Assembly (NCBI RefSeq): GCF_001591365.1 | Contig: NZ_BCUT01000005.1 | Location: 620,001-684,000, forward strand | Direction: 5' to 3' | From: Variovorax paradoxus NBRC 15149 | Lineage (GTDB): Bacteria > Pseudomonadota > Gammaproteobacteria > Burkholderiales > Burkholderiaceae_C | Length of the DNA: 64,000 nucleotides | Shown: positions 17,698 through 25,646 of the stretch, piece after piece | Position numbering within the stretch: the first letter of the stretch is position 1 | Layout: every line of letters starts with the position of its first letter | The notes under the pieces: model-generated | What the model saw: the letters and a program-made list of their open reading frames with translations, nothing else | Told to the model about the DNA's origin: nothing | The model's database searches: none | Made by a program: the position numbers and the translations under genes

Positions 17698-18570
17698 CTA
17701 CCTGCCCCTGCGCAGGATCTTGATGATGCCGATGGCATCGTCCTGCGATTGCCCGGCCTGCATGGCCTCCGCAAACAGCGAACGGTTGGCCGTGGCAATC
17801 GGAAGCCACACGCCGCGTTGCTCCGCTTCGTCGCAAACCAGCCCGATGTCCTTGGCCACGTGGCGGATCGGGGCCTGCTGGGCAAAGTCGTTCGACACGA
17901 GCTTGGCGACTTTCGAGCGCAGCACGTCGTTGGCCAAAGGGCCGGCCTGCGCCATCTCGAGAAACTGCTGCACGTCCAGGCCGATGCCTGCAGCGAAGTG
18001 CGTCGCCTCCGAAATCGCCTCGAAGCAGGCGATCAGCAAGAGCTGATTGGCCAGCTTCATGCGCATGGCCATGGGAACCGGGCCGCAGCGAACCGTCTTC
18101 TTTCCGATCGCATCGAACAGTGGCTGCACGTGGTCGATGTGCGCCTGTTCGGCGGCCGACGCCAGGATCACGAGCTGCGCCGTTTCGGCGGGCAGCCTGG
18201 AGCCCGAGACCGGTGCTTCGACGTAGCGGGCGCCCGCGGCCGCGAGGCTGGCGCCAAGCGCCGTCGAGTACGCCGGTGCCACGGTGGCCATCAGCACGAT
18301 GGTCCGGCCCGTCACGGGCGCGGCGATCGCGCCCTCCGGGGAGCGCTCCAGGACCTGGTCCACCTCCAGATGGCTCGGCACCATGATGATGACGGCCTCC
18401 GCGGCCTCGAAGACCTGGCCCGGCGTGTCTGCGACCTCGATGCCCAAGGGGCGCAGCACATCGCAGCGAGCAGGCGTCCGGTTGTAGACCGTGACGCTGT
18501 GCCCGGCCTTCTTGAGATTCTTCGCCATGGGTTCTCCCATGACGCCAACACCGATAAGCCCGATTTTCAT
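17698..18570 (-). CDS. NAD(P)-dependent beta-hydroxyacid dehydrogenase (3-hydroxyisobutyrate dehydrogenase family)
   Basis: 290 residues, standard for the family. The N-terminal Rossmann motif GLIGVGVMGEPMAKNL, the substrate-binding EAPVSGSRLPA and the catalytic lysine region RMKLANQLLL are present. These cytosolic enzymes oxidise or reduce 3-hydroxyisobutyrate, tartronate semialdehyde or similar compounds; the asparagine of KLANQ is kept. The SG of the substrate motif is followed by SRLPA rather than GxxGA, which marks a divergent subgroup and leaves the substrate open. It is first in an operon with the EamA exporter and lies divergent from a LysR gene across a 128-base region with a perfect palindrome. 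Confidence 0.88.
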   Translation of the reverse strand: MKIGLIGVGVMGEPMAKNLKKAGHSVTVYNRTPARCDVLRPLGIEVADTPGQVFEAAEAVIIMVPSHLEVDQVLERSPEGAIAAPVTGRTIVLMATVAPAYSTALGASLAAAGARYVEAPVSGSRLPAETAQLVILASAAEQAHIDHVQPLFDAIGKKTVRCGPVPMAMRMKLANQLLLIACFEAISEATHFAAGIGLDVQQFLEMAQAGPLANDVLRSKVAKLVSNDFAQQAPIRHVAKDIGLVCDEAEQRGVWLPIATANRSLFAEAMQAGQSQDDAIGIIKILRRGR

Positions 18571-18588
18571 GATGATGTTCTGCGGGTA

Positions 18589-18603
18589 TTCCTGACTCAG
18601 GAA
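18589..18603. promoter_or_regulatory. Perfect 15-base palindrome TTCCTGA-C-TCAGGAA
   Basis: Seven-base perfect arms around a central C, 18 bases upstream of the dehydrogenase start codon and 95 bases from the divergent lysR start. It satisfies the T-N11-A pattern internally and is the obvious candidate operator for the LysR protein encoded at 18699. Confidence 0.6.
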
Positions 18604-18698
18604 ACCATTGCCTTGTTGAAGTTGCAGGGAACTCTAAAGAGAATGCGCTTGGCAAAGAAACGACAAATACAGAACGAACAGTTCAGGGAAGGCGATGC

Positions 18699-19568
18699 AT
18701 GGAGTTCTCGGATCTGCAGATTTTTCGGACCGTGGTCCAGGCCGGCGGCGTGGTGCGGGCGGCCGAGGTGCTGCATCGCGCACAGTCGAGCGTGACGGCT
18801 CGCATCAAGGTGCTGGAGGAAAAGCTGGGCGTCCCGCTGTTCCTGCGCGAGGGGCGCCGAATGCAGCTCACGCCCTCCGGCAGGATACTTGTCGGCTACG
18901 CCGATCGCATGCTCGACCTGGCCAGGGAAGCGGCCAACGCCATCAAGTCGGACCGGCCCACCGGCGTGCTGCGCCTCGGCGCGATGGAAAGCACGGCTGC
19001 GGCCCGCCTGCCCGAGCCGCTCGGCCGCTTCCACGATCGCTACCCCGATGTGGCGTTGGAACTCTTCTCGGGCGATCCTCTCGACCTGGTCAAGCAGATT
19101 CTTTGCTCGGAACTGGATGCAGCGCTCATCGCAGACCCCGTCTCCGATCCTCGGCTCGAGTCCATCGAGATCTATGACGAAGAGCTCGTGATCGTCGCCG
19201 AAGCCAGGCACGCGCGCATTTCGTCGCCGAAGGATCTGCCATCGAAGACGATCCTGGCCTTTCATCCAGGCTGCCCGCATCGCAAGAGGCTCGAGGACTG
19301 GTTCCTGCGCGGCCGCGTCGCGCCCGGCCGTATCGTCGAGGCCGGCTCGTACCACCTGATCCTTGGCTGTGTCGCTGTCGGCATGGGCATTGCGCTGGTG
19401 CCGCACAGCGTGCTCGACAGCTACGCGGAGCGCGATCGCCTGAGCGTTCACAGGCTGCATTCGAAATTCGGCCGCGCCAAGACGAGGTTGGTGTGGCTCA
19501 AGGAAGCCCCCCAGACCAAGATACTCGCGCTGTCCGCCGTCCTGCTGGAAAGCTACGGCGCACGATAG
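18699..19568 (+). CDS. LysR-family regulator
   Basis: 289 residues. The DNA-binding helix-turn-helix occupies residues 3-60 (LQIFRTVVQAGGVVRAAEVLHRAQSSVTARIKVLEEKLGV); the effector domain follows from about residue 90. The glycine in the first recognition helix (GGVVRAA) is uncommon but tolerated. It is divergent from the dehydrogenase/EamA operon, which it likely controls. A GGGAAGG ribosome site precedes the ATG. It converges with ureD, with 10 bases between stop codons. The inducer is unknown. Confidence 0.9.
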   Translation: MEFSDLQIFRTVVQAGGVVRAAEVLHRAQSSVTARIKVLEEKLGVPLFLREGRRMQLTPSGRILVGYADRMLDLAREAANAIKSDRPTGVLRLGAMESTAAARLPEPLGRFHDRYPDVALELFSGDPLDLVKQILCSELDAALIADPVSDPRLESIEIYDEELVIVAEARHARISSPKDLPSKTILAFHPGCPHRKRLEDWFLRGRVAPGRIVEAGSYHLILGCVAVGMGIALVPHSVLDSYAERDRLSVHRLHSKFGRAKTRLVWLKEAPQTKILALSAVLLESYGAR

Positions 19569-19578
19569 GCCCCCCGCG

Positions 19579-20409
19579 CTAGGTCGCCCAGATCCGCGGC
19601 GAGCTCGCCGGCAACTGCCACAGCTCGGCGCGCCAGGCCTGCCACACCTGCCGGAGCAGTTGCATCGCGGGCTCGACCACCGGCGCCAGCACGCGCAGCA
19701 CGACGATCTCCGCATGCGGGCTGGTCGCGCCGGCGCTTTCCTGCAGGCCGTGCGCATCGATGGCGGTGCGCGCGAGCGCAAGCAGCGCCTCGCGCCGCGC
19801 CCGCGCGGCCGGCGAACCCGACACGAAGAACAGCGACGCGATGCAGCGATGCCCGCCGAAGCCCAGTGGGCTCTGCAGCAGCCGATGGTCGGCCGCGTCG
19901 ATGCGCCCGCGCTCCAGCCACACGCCCGGCACTTCGATGTGCTGCAGGTAGGTGCCGCGCTCGAACGGCTGGTTGGCGTTCGGCAGGCCGAGGGCCGTCA
20001 CGTCCCAGCCGATCATCTCGGCGCCGGGCTCGGCCTCGATGGTGAGCCGGTTCTCTGCGCGGCAGCCGCTGTAGCAGATGGCCTCCAGCGGCAGCCACTC
20101 GAGCCGCGCGCCCTTGGCAAGCCGGATGCGCGTGCGCTGCAGCGCAAGCTCGCCTTCGGAGCGGTAGAAGCGCGACGCGCCCGGCGTGGTGATCAGGCCA
20201 TGGCTTGCGTCGGCCGCCTCGATGTCGATGTCCAGCGTGTCGCCGCCCACCAGCCCGCCCGGCGGATGCACCAGCACGTTGTGGCAGATCGCATCGCCTT
20301 CGGGGTAGAGGCTTTGCAGGATGCGCAGCGGCCCGTCATGGCGAAAGCGCGCGACGCTGCGGGCGGCTTCCTGTCGGTAGTCGAGATGAAGATGGGCGTG
20401 CCAGGACAT
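19579..20409 (-). CDS. ureD: Urease accessory protein UreD (orphan)
   Basis: 276 residues, normal for UreD, which with UreF and UreG forms the scaffold that delivers nickel to apo-urease in the cytosol. Family hallmarks are visible: PLRILQSLYPEGDAICHNVLVHPPGGLVGGDTLDIDI near the start, then TTPGASRFYRS and EWLPLEAICYSG. In most betaproteobacteria ureD is followed at once by ureABCEFG. Here the gene ends 10 bases from a convergent LysR, and no other urease gene is present in 64 kb. Either the urease operon is split and located elsewhere, or this copy has been separated. The sequence looks intact, with no frameshift. Confidence 0.92.
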   Translation of the reverse strand: MSWHAHLHLDYRQEAARSVARFRHDGPLRILQSLYPEGDAICHNVLVHPPGGLVGGDTLDIDIEAADASHGLITTPGASRFYRSEGELALQRTRIRLAKGARLEWLPLEAICYSGCRAENRLTIEAEPGAEMIGWDVTALGLPNANQPFERGTYLQHIEVPGVWLERGRIDAADHRLLQSPLGFGGHRCIASLFFVSGSPAARARREALLALARTAIDAHGLQESAGATSPHAEIVVLRVLAPVVEPAMQLLRQVWQAWRAELWQLPASSPRIWAT

Positions 20410-20448
20410 CCAACGAGTCTATTCGCCCGGCACCGCCGCGCGCGGCGG

Positions 20449-20979
20449 CTAGCTGGCCCAGGCGCCGTCGTGCGCAGCGCTGGCCTCGTCGAGCAGCGCG
20501 GGCCCGATGCATTCGATCGGATGCGGCGAGGCGCGGAACACGTCGCGGCACGACAGCTCGGCATCGCGCTGGTCCTGCCGCTCGCCGCGGAACACGCGCA
20601 GCCGCTCGGCGTCGATGCCGAACACCACGCGGCCGATGTTCGACCAGAAGATCGCGCCCGCGCACATCACGCAGGGCTCGCCCGATGCATAGATGGTGGC
20701 GCCGGCAAGCTCTTCGCGCGTGAGGCCGCGCCCCGCGAGCGCACGCAGCGCGTTCATCTCCGCGTGCGCCGTGCAGTCGCCGGATTCGGTGTTGCTGTTG
20801 GCCGCTTCGGCCAGCACTTCGCCGGCGGCCGAGACGATGACCGATCCGAAGGGCCGGTTGCCGCGGCGGCGCGCCGCATGCGACCAGACGATGGCCTTGC
20901 GCAGGTAGCGTCCGTCGCGTTCGTCGAGCGTGGTTTCTTCGGGGAGGGTGGATTGGAGGTTGCTGTTGCTGAAGTTCAT
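20449..20979 (-). CDS. Nucleoside deaminase-like zinc enzyme (copy 1)
   Basis: 176 residues of the cytidine/deoxycytidylate deaminase superfamily. The zinc site is complete: His and catalytic Glu in TAHAEMNAL and the cysteine pair in GEPCVMCAGAIFW. The closest described relatives are guanine deaminase/tRNA-adenosine deaminase-like enzymes acting on purine or pyrimidine bases. The start codon overlaps the upstream substrate-binding protein's stop as ATGA, so transport and deamination are coupled. A second deaminase at 27360 is paired with another NMT1-type transporter in the same way. N-terminal 20 residues are variable and probably disordered. Confidence 0.85.
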   Translation of the reverse strand: MNFSNSNLQSTLPEETTLDERDGRYLRKAIVWSHAARRRGNRPFGSVIVSAAGEVLAEAANSNTESGDCTAHAEMNALRALAGRGLTREELAGATIYASGEPCVMCAGAIFWSNIGRVVFGIDAERLRVFRGERQDQRDAELSCRDVFRASPHPIECIGPALLDEASAAHDGAWAS

Positions 20980-22016
20980 GCCTTGGTGGGAATCATGCGT
21001 TCGTTGCGCGATGGCAGCATCGACGTGTTGAAGATGGCGTCGGACGAGGGCTTGACCTTGAGGCCGAATACGTCGGCGACCTCGTCGACCTGCTGCTCGA
21101 GCGTGAGCTTGCGGATGTCGCCGAGGCCGTGGCCGCGCGTGTCGGCGGCACCTACATATTGCGCCGTGACACCCCAGCGTTCAAGCTCCATTTTCTCATC
21201 GAGGATCGGTTCGCGCTGGCGCATGGCCGCAATGCTGGGCGCCGGATTGGCAAAGGTCTCGACGATGGCGCGGTTGGTGGCGCGCAGGAAGGCCGCAACC
21301 ACCCTGGGGTTCTGCGCAATGAGGTTGCTGCTCGCGAGGATGGCGTTGCCGTACAGGTTGACGCCCGCGTCCGCATATTTGAGCACCGACAGTTCCTCCG
21401 CCTTCATGCGCGCGAAGAGCGAAATGGCAGAGTCATGAAAGTAGGTCGCGGCATCGACGTCGCCGCGCACCATCACGTTGTCGCGCGCGCTGAAGTCGGT
21501 GGTCTGCCACTGGAAGGCGTCGCTGCGCATGCCCTGCTTGCGCGCCACCATCGGCCATGCGCGGCGGGTCGATTCGACGGCGGCCGCGGCCACCTTCTTG
21601 CCCGCGAGGCTTTTGAAGTCGGCCGTGACGCCGCGGTCCTTGCGGCCGATGATCACGAAGGGTGCGCGGTTGTAGTACTGGTACACCGCCTGCACCATCG
21701 GGGTGCCGGGGTTCTGCGCATTGAACTCGACCAGCGAGCTGATGTCGCCCAGCCCCATCTGGTAGACGCCGCTCGCGATGCGCGTGATCGACGCGACCGA
21801 GCCGGCGCCGGTGTCGATGGCCACGTCCAGGCCTTCGTCCCGGTAGTAGCCCTTGCTGTGTGCGAGGAAGAAGGGCGCGGTCTGGCCGTTGATGCGGAAG
21901 TCGAGCGTGAACTTGAGCGGGGTCGGCTTGCCGCCGCCCTGGGCGAAGACGGCGGGAGCGGCAAGGGTGCTGGCGGCGGCACTGGCCGCAAGAAAAAAGA
22001 ATCGACGACGTTGCAT
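20976..22016 (-). CDS. NMT1/THI5-like ABC transporter substrate-binding protein (copy 1, orphan)
   Basis: 346 residues. A twin-arginine-like/Sec signal (MQRRRFFFLAASAAASTLAAPAVFAQG) is followed by the SsuA/THI5-like fold: LKFTLDFRINGQTAPFFLAHSKGYYRDEGLDV, then GAGSVASITRIASG. Related proteins bind pyrimidine precursors, nitriles, sulfonates or riboflavin-type aromatics. Unlike the copy at 29487, no ATPase or permease gene accompanies it; only a deaminase follows with a four-base overlap. It may use the permease encoded at 27847-29487. Its upstream region contains a pair of nested inverted repeats shared with the divergent Rieske gene. Confidence 0.88.
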   Translation of the reverse strand: MQRRRFFFLAASAAASTLAAPAVFAQGGGKPTPLKFTLDFRINGQTAPFFLAHSKGYYRDEGLDVAIDTGAGSVASITRIASGVYQMGLGDISSLVEFNAQNPGTPMVQAVYQYYNRAPFVIIGRKDRGVTADFKSLAGKKVAAAAVESTRRAWPMVARKQGMRSDAFQWQTTDFSARDNVMVRGDVDAATYFHDSAISLFARMKAEELSVLKYADAGVNLYGNAILASSNLIAQNPRVVAAFLRATNRAIVETFANPAPSIAAMRQREPILDEKMELERWGVTAQYVGAADTRGHGLGDIRKLTLEQQVDEVADVFGLKVKPSSDAIFNTSMLPSRNERMIPTKA

Positions 22017-22073
22017 GGTGGGCCTCGGAATCCTCGGGTCTTGAATCCCTCCGCGCAGGGCGGAAGGCACTTC

Positions 22074-22267
22074 AAGAGCAATTTCCGGGCGGGCGCACAA
22101 GGGTGGTGCGTGCGCTGCTGAACGCTTCTACTCTTGCGGGAGTCGATGCACGAGCCATGCCAGGGCTTGAATGCGTGGCGGACCCAAGCCACAATGCAGG
22201 CGCGCAATTTGCATGGCAGGTGGCGCAGAGTAGAAGCGTTCAGCCCTTGCGGCAGGAAATTGCTCTT
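22074..22267. promoter_or_regulatory. Two nested perfect inverted repeats in the divergent SBP/Rieske promoter
   Basis: Outer arms of 13 bases (AAGAGCAATTTCC at 22074-22086, its complement at 22255-22267) enclose inner arms of 18 bases (GCTGAACGCTTCTACTCT at 22117-22134, complement at 22227-22244). Each divergent gene therefore has the same two-part cassette reading toward it, spaced 30 bases apart on the binding-protein side and 10 bases on the Rieske side. This fills most of the 296-base gap. It looks like duplicated promoter/operator elements giving coordinated divergent expression. Confidence 0.7.
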
Positions 22268-22312
22268 TCAGGTTCGTTCGTACCCACGCGCAACAACAGA
22301 AGGAGTCCACGC

Positions 22313-23395
22313 ATGCTCGTCACCCAACAACCCGTCTTCCGCAAGTTCTGGCATGCCGTCATGCCGCTCACCGAACTGGCCAATGGCCCGAAGCCCTTCA
22401 GGCTTCTTGGCGAAGACATCGTTCTTTTCATTGATGCCGGCGGCCAGCCCGCCGCATTGCGCGACCGCTGCTGCCATCGCACCGCGAAGCTGTCGAAAGG
22501 CTGGTGCGTCGATGCCGAAGGCCAGGCCTGCGGGCAGGGCGCCATCCAGTGCGGCTACCACGGCTGGACCTACGACCGCAGCGGGCAGGTGATCCGCATT
22601 CCGCAGTACGAGGCCGAGCGCAAGATTTCGCCCGAGTACCGCACCACCGCCTACCGCTGCACCGCGCGCTACGGCTATGCCTGGGTGGCGCTGGAAGAAC
22701 CGATTGCCGACATTCCGGCCATTCCGGAGTTCGACGATCCGGGCTACCGCACGATCTTCCAGTTCTATGAAGAGTGGCAGACCAGCCCGATGCGCGCGCT
22801 CGAGAACTCGTTCGACAACTCGCACTTCAGCTTCGTGCACCGCGCCACCTTCGGCGTGGCCGCGAGCCCGAAGCCGAGCAAGTACGAACTGGTGGAGAAC
22901 GAGGGCGGCTTCTACGCGGAGACCATCATCGAAGCGGCCAACCCGGTGAAGTTCCACGCGATCAGCGGCGTGACCGATGCGATCACCACGCGCCACATGC
23001 GCAACGCCTACTTCCTGCCGTTCTCGCGCCGGCTCGACATCGAATACCCGAGCGGCGTGCGCCACATCATCATCAACTGCTTCACGCCCATCGACGACGG
23101 CCGCATGCAGCTGTGCCAATGGCTGTTCCGCAACGACACGGAGGCCGACTGCACGGCGCAGATGCTGATCGACTTCGACGAGGCGGTCACGCGCGAGGAC
23201 AAGGACATCCTCGAATCGACCGACCCTGATGCGCTGGTCGACACGCGGCGGCGCGGCGTCGAATATTCGATGGAGTCCGATCGGCCGGGGATGCTGATTC
23301 GCAAGCACCTGATGCAGCTGCTTGCGAAGCATGGCGAGGCGGAGGTCTACCGCGGGATGAGCAGCGGGACGATTCCGATTGCCAAGGCTGCCTGA
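22313..23395 (+). CDS. Rieske non-heme iron oxygenase, terminal oxygenase subunit
   Basis: 360 residues. The [2Fe-2S] Rieske ligands are Cys53/His55 (RCCHRTAKLS) and Cys80/His83 (QCGYHGWTYD). The gap between the pairs is 24 residues rather than the usual 15-17 because of an inserted segment containing an extra Cys73. The mononuclear iron site appears as DNSHFSFVH (D-x2-H-x4-H) after an NSF triplet. This is the type-VanA/PAO-like single-component oxygenase layout, which needs a separate ferredoxin reductase, absent here. Chosen start at 22313 has an AAGGAG site eight bases upstream. Substrate unknown; divergence from an NMT1-type binding protein with shared promoter elements suggests the imported compound. 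Confidence 0.88.
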   Translation: MLVTQQPVFRKFWHAVMPLTELANGPKPFRLLGEDIVLFIDAGGQPAALRDRCCHRTAKLSKGWCVDAEGQACGQGAIQCGYHGWTYDRSGQVIRIPQYEAERKISPEYRTTAYRCTARYGYAWVALEEPIADIPAIPEFDDPGYRTIFQFYEEWQTSPMRALENSFDNSHFSFVHRATFGVAASPKPSKYELVENEGGFYAETIIEAANPVKFHAISGVTDAITTRHMRNAYFLPFSRRLDIEYPSGVRHIIINCFTPIDDGRMQLCQWLFRNDTEADCTAQMLIDFDEAVTREDKDILESTDPDALVDTRRRGVEYSMESDRPGMLIRKHLMQLLAKHGEAEVYRGMSSGTIPIAKAA

Positions 23396-23436
23396 GCGGG
23401 GTTGTTGTTGTCGTTCAGGGCGGCGCTCCCGCCGAC

Positions 23437-23646
23437 GGGATACCTTGCTCCGCGAATGTCCCCCGGCCTTCGGCCTCCTCCTTTATTTCGCTGCGCAAGG
23501 CACCCCATCGACGGGAGCGTTATGCGGAGCGGTGGTTGATCAGCGGTGCACAACGAGCGTGCCCAGGTGCACAGGGCATCGGGTGCTCCCCGCAGCGAAA
23601 TAAAGGAGGAGCCGAAGGCGGGGGACATTCGCGGAGGGGAGTACCC
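23437..23646. repeat. Palindromic intergenic repeat element (MITE/REP-like)
   Basis: Arms 23437-23495 and 23591-23646 are about 85% complementary over some 55 bases, each carrying TCCGCGAATGTCCCCC, a CCTTCGG core and CTTTATTTCGCTGCG. The right half is itself bounded by inverted ends beginning GTGCACAGG (about 23568 and 23660 complement). It contains no coding sequence and fills the gap between two convergent genes. It looks like a dispersed, non-autonomous palindromic element; I see no other copy inside the window. Confidence 0.7.
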
Positions 23647-23693
23647 GGTGGCCTGTGCACCCGCCCCGAATAGCCCCCCAAAAAACGCAGGCG

Positions 23694-24995
23694 TCAGGCC
23701 GCCGCAGTCGCGGGATTCGAACGCGCAGTGCGCGGCGCACCTTGCGCATAGCGGTCCATCGCCAGGCCATCGGTGCGGATCTCCGGACGCTGGCCCGTCA
23801 CGAGGTCGGAGATCAGCTTGCCCGAGCCGCAGGCCATGGTCCAGCCGAGCGTGCCGTGGCCGGTGTTGAGGAACAGGTTCGCGTAGCGCGTGGCGCCGAC
23901 GATGGGCGTGCTGTCGGGTGTCATCGGGCGCAGGCCGGTCCAGAAGGTGGCGCGCGGCAGGTCGCCGCCGGGGAACAGGTCGCTCACCACCTTTTCGAGC
24001 GTGGCGCGGCGGTGCGAGTTCAGGCGCAGGTCGAAGCCGCCGAGCTCGGCCATGCCGCCCACGCGGATGCGGTTGTCGAAGCGCGTCACGGCCACCTTGT
24101 AGGTCTCGTCGAGCACGGTCGATTGCGGAGCCAGCGATTCGTCGACCAGCGGCACCGTGAGCGAGTAGCCCTTGACGGGGTACACCGGAATGTCCAGCCC
24201 CAGCGATGCGATGGCGGCGCGCGAATAGCTGCCGAAGGCCATCACGTAGCGGTCGGCCGTGAGGATCTTGCCGGCGCCGGTGCGCACGCCCGTGATGCGG
24301 TCGCCCGCCATCTCCAGGCCTTCGACCGACTGGCCGAAGCGAAAGTCCACGCCCAGGCTGCGTGCGATGTCGGCCAGGCCGCGCGTGAACAGGTGGCAGT
24401 CGCCGGTTTCGTCGTTCGGCAGGCGCAGGCCGCCCGCGAGCCGGTCGCGCGCACCGGCCAGCGCGGGCTCCACGCGTGCGAGCGCATCGCGGTCGAGCAG
24501 TTCGTAGGGCACGCCGCATTCCTCGAGCACCGCGATGTCGCGCTGCACCGCATCGAGCTGCGCCTGCGTGCGGAACAGCTGCAGCGTGCCGCCGGTGCGG
24601 TGCTCGTAGCGCAGGCCGGTTTCCGCGCGCAGTTGCTGCAGGCAGCCGCGGCTGTATTCGGCCACGCGCATCATGCGTTCCTTGTTGACCGCATAGCGTT
24701 CGGGCGAGCAGTTGCGCAGCATCGCGGCCATCCAGCGCAGCTGGAACAGCGTGCCGTCGGGGCGGATCGACAGCGGCGCATGCTTCTGGAACATCCACTT
24801 GATCGCCTTCAGCGGAATGCCGGGCGCGGCCCATGGCGTCGAGTAGCCCGGCGACACCTGCCCGGCGTTGCCGAAGCTGGTTTCCTCGGCCGGGCCGGCC
24901 TGCCGGTCGAGCAGCGTCACGTCGGCGCCGGAGCGCGCCAGGTAGTAGGCCGTGGTGGTGCCGATCACGCCGCCGCCGAGAACGATGACTTTCAT
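23694..24995 (-). CDS. dadA: D-amino acid dehydrogenase small subunit (FAD)
   Basis: 433 residues, matching DadA (432 in E. coli). The FAD-binding motif VIVLGGGVIGTTTAYYLARSGADVTLLDR opens the protein, followed by ETSFGNAGQVSPGYSTPWAAPG, a region highly specific for DadA, and the C-terminal GHGTLGWTMACGSGKLISDL. The enzyme oxidises D-alanine and other D-amino acids to 2-oxo acids at the inner membrane, passing electrons to quinones. An Lrp/AsnC regulator is divergent, the usual arrangement for alanine catabolism, with palindromic boxes between. No dadX racemase is adjacent. A short Ala-rich tail is extra. Confidence 0.94.
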   Translation of the reverse strand: MKVIVLGGGVIGTTTAYYLARSGADVTLLDRQAGPAEETSFGNAGQVSPGYSTPWAAPGIPLKAIKWMFQKHAPLSIRPDGTLFQLRWMAAMLRNCSPERYAVNKERMMRVAEYSRGCLQQLRAETGLRYEHRTGGTLQLFRTQAQLDAVQRDIAVLEECGVPYELLDRDALARVEPALAGARDRLAGGLRLPNDETGDCHLFTRGLADIARSLGVDFRFGQSVEGLEMAGDRITGVRTGAGKILTADRYVMAFGSYSRAAIASLGLDIPVYPVKGYSLTVPLVDESLAPQSTVLDETYKVAVTRFDNRIRVGGMAELGGFDLRLNSHRRATLEKVVSDLFPGGDLPRATFWTGLRPMTPDSTPIVGATRYANLFLNTGHGTLGWTMACGSGKLISDLVTGQRPEIRTDGLAMDRYAQGAPRTARSNPATAAA

Positions 24996-25024
24996 GGGTA
25001 TTTACGCGAATGAAGGTGAATGCA

Positions 25025-25057
25025 TGGAATCTAAAGCGCACAATCCAGTGGATTCCA
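25025..25057. promoter_or_regulatory. Lrp-type operator palindromes between dadA and its regulator
   Basis: A perfect 13-base palindrome AATCCA-G-TGGATT (25042-25054) sits inside a wider repeat TGGAATC (25025-25031) / GATTCCA (25051-25057). A degenerate third copy, GATTCACAGTGGAAT, lies near 25070-25084. Repeated phased boxes of this kind are typical for Lrp/AsnC octamers and lie in the dadA promoter region. Confidence 0.6.
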
Positions 25058-25124
25058 TTGTTTTTCTAAGATTCACAGTGGAATTCGCTGCAGATAGCAA
25101 GCCAATTGCCAGCCCCGGAGTGAA

Positions 25125-25592
25125 ATGCCCGAACTCGACCGTATCGACCGCAAGATCCTCGACCTGCTGCAGCGCCAGGGCCGCATTTCCATGACCGAAC
25201 TCGCCGAGCGCATCGGCCTGTCGGCATCGCCCTGCGCCGAGCGCGTGAAGCGCATGGAACGCGAGGGCGTCATCAGCGGCTACCACGCGCATGTGTCGCC
25301 CGAGGCGCTGGGCAAGACGCTGCTGGTGTTCGTGGAAATCAAGCTCTCGGCCAAGTCGGGCGAGGTGTTCGACAAGGTGCGCAAGGAGCTGCTGCACATG
25401 CCCGAGGTGCTCGAGTGCCACCTGGTCTCGGGCAGCTTCGACTATCTGGTGAAGGCGCGCCTGAGCGGCATGAGCGAATACCGGCACCTGCTGGGCGACA
25501 TCCTCAAGAAGCTGCCCGTGGCGGCCGAATCGCACAGCTACGTGGTGATGGAGGAGATCAAGGAAACGCTGATGCTCGCGGTCGACCGCTGA
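25125..25592 (+). CDS. Lrp/AsnC-family regulator (DadR/BkdR type)
   Basis: 155 residues. The N-terminal winged helix-turn-helix (LDRIDRKILDLLQRQGRISMTELAERIGLSASPCAERVKRMEREGVI, residues 3-50) is followed by a RAM ligand-binding domain (about 70-150) with the GSFDYLVKARLSGMSEY segment that contacts the amino-acid effector. GGAGTGAA precedes the ATG. It is divergent from dadA and most likely activates it in response to alanine. It acts as an octamer in known family members. Confidence 0.93.
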   Translation: MPELDRIDRKILDLLQRQGRISMTELAERIGLSASPCAERVKRMEREGVISGYHAHVSPEALGKTLLVFVEIKLSAKSGEVFDKVRKELLHMPEVLECHLVSGSFDYLVKARLSGMSEYRHLLGDILKKLPVAAESHSYVVMEEIKETLMLAVDR

Positions 25593-25646
25593 AGCGGGTG
25601 GCGGGCTACCATCGCGCCGGCATCCACACCCCACAAGGACATCGGC

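Noticed and set aside
17698..18570. Naming this dehydrogenase glxR or mmsB
   Set aside because: The substrate motif is VSGSRLPA instead of VSGGxxGA and the neighbour is an exporter, so a specific name is unsafe.
19579..20979. Reading ureD and the deaminase as part of a urease operon
   Set aside because: No ureA, B, C, E, F or G sequence is present on either side.
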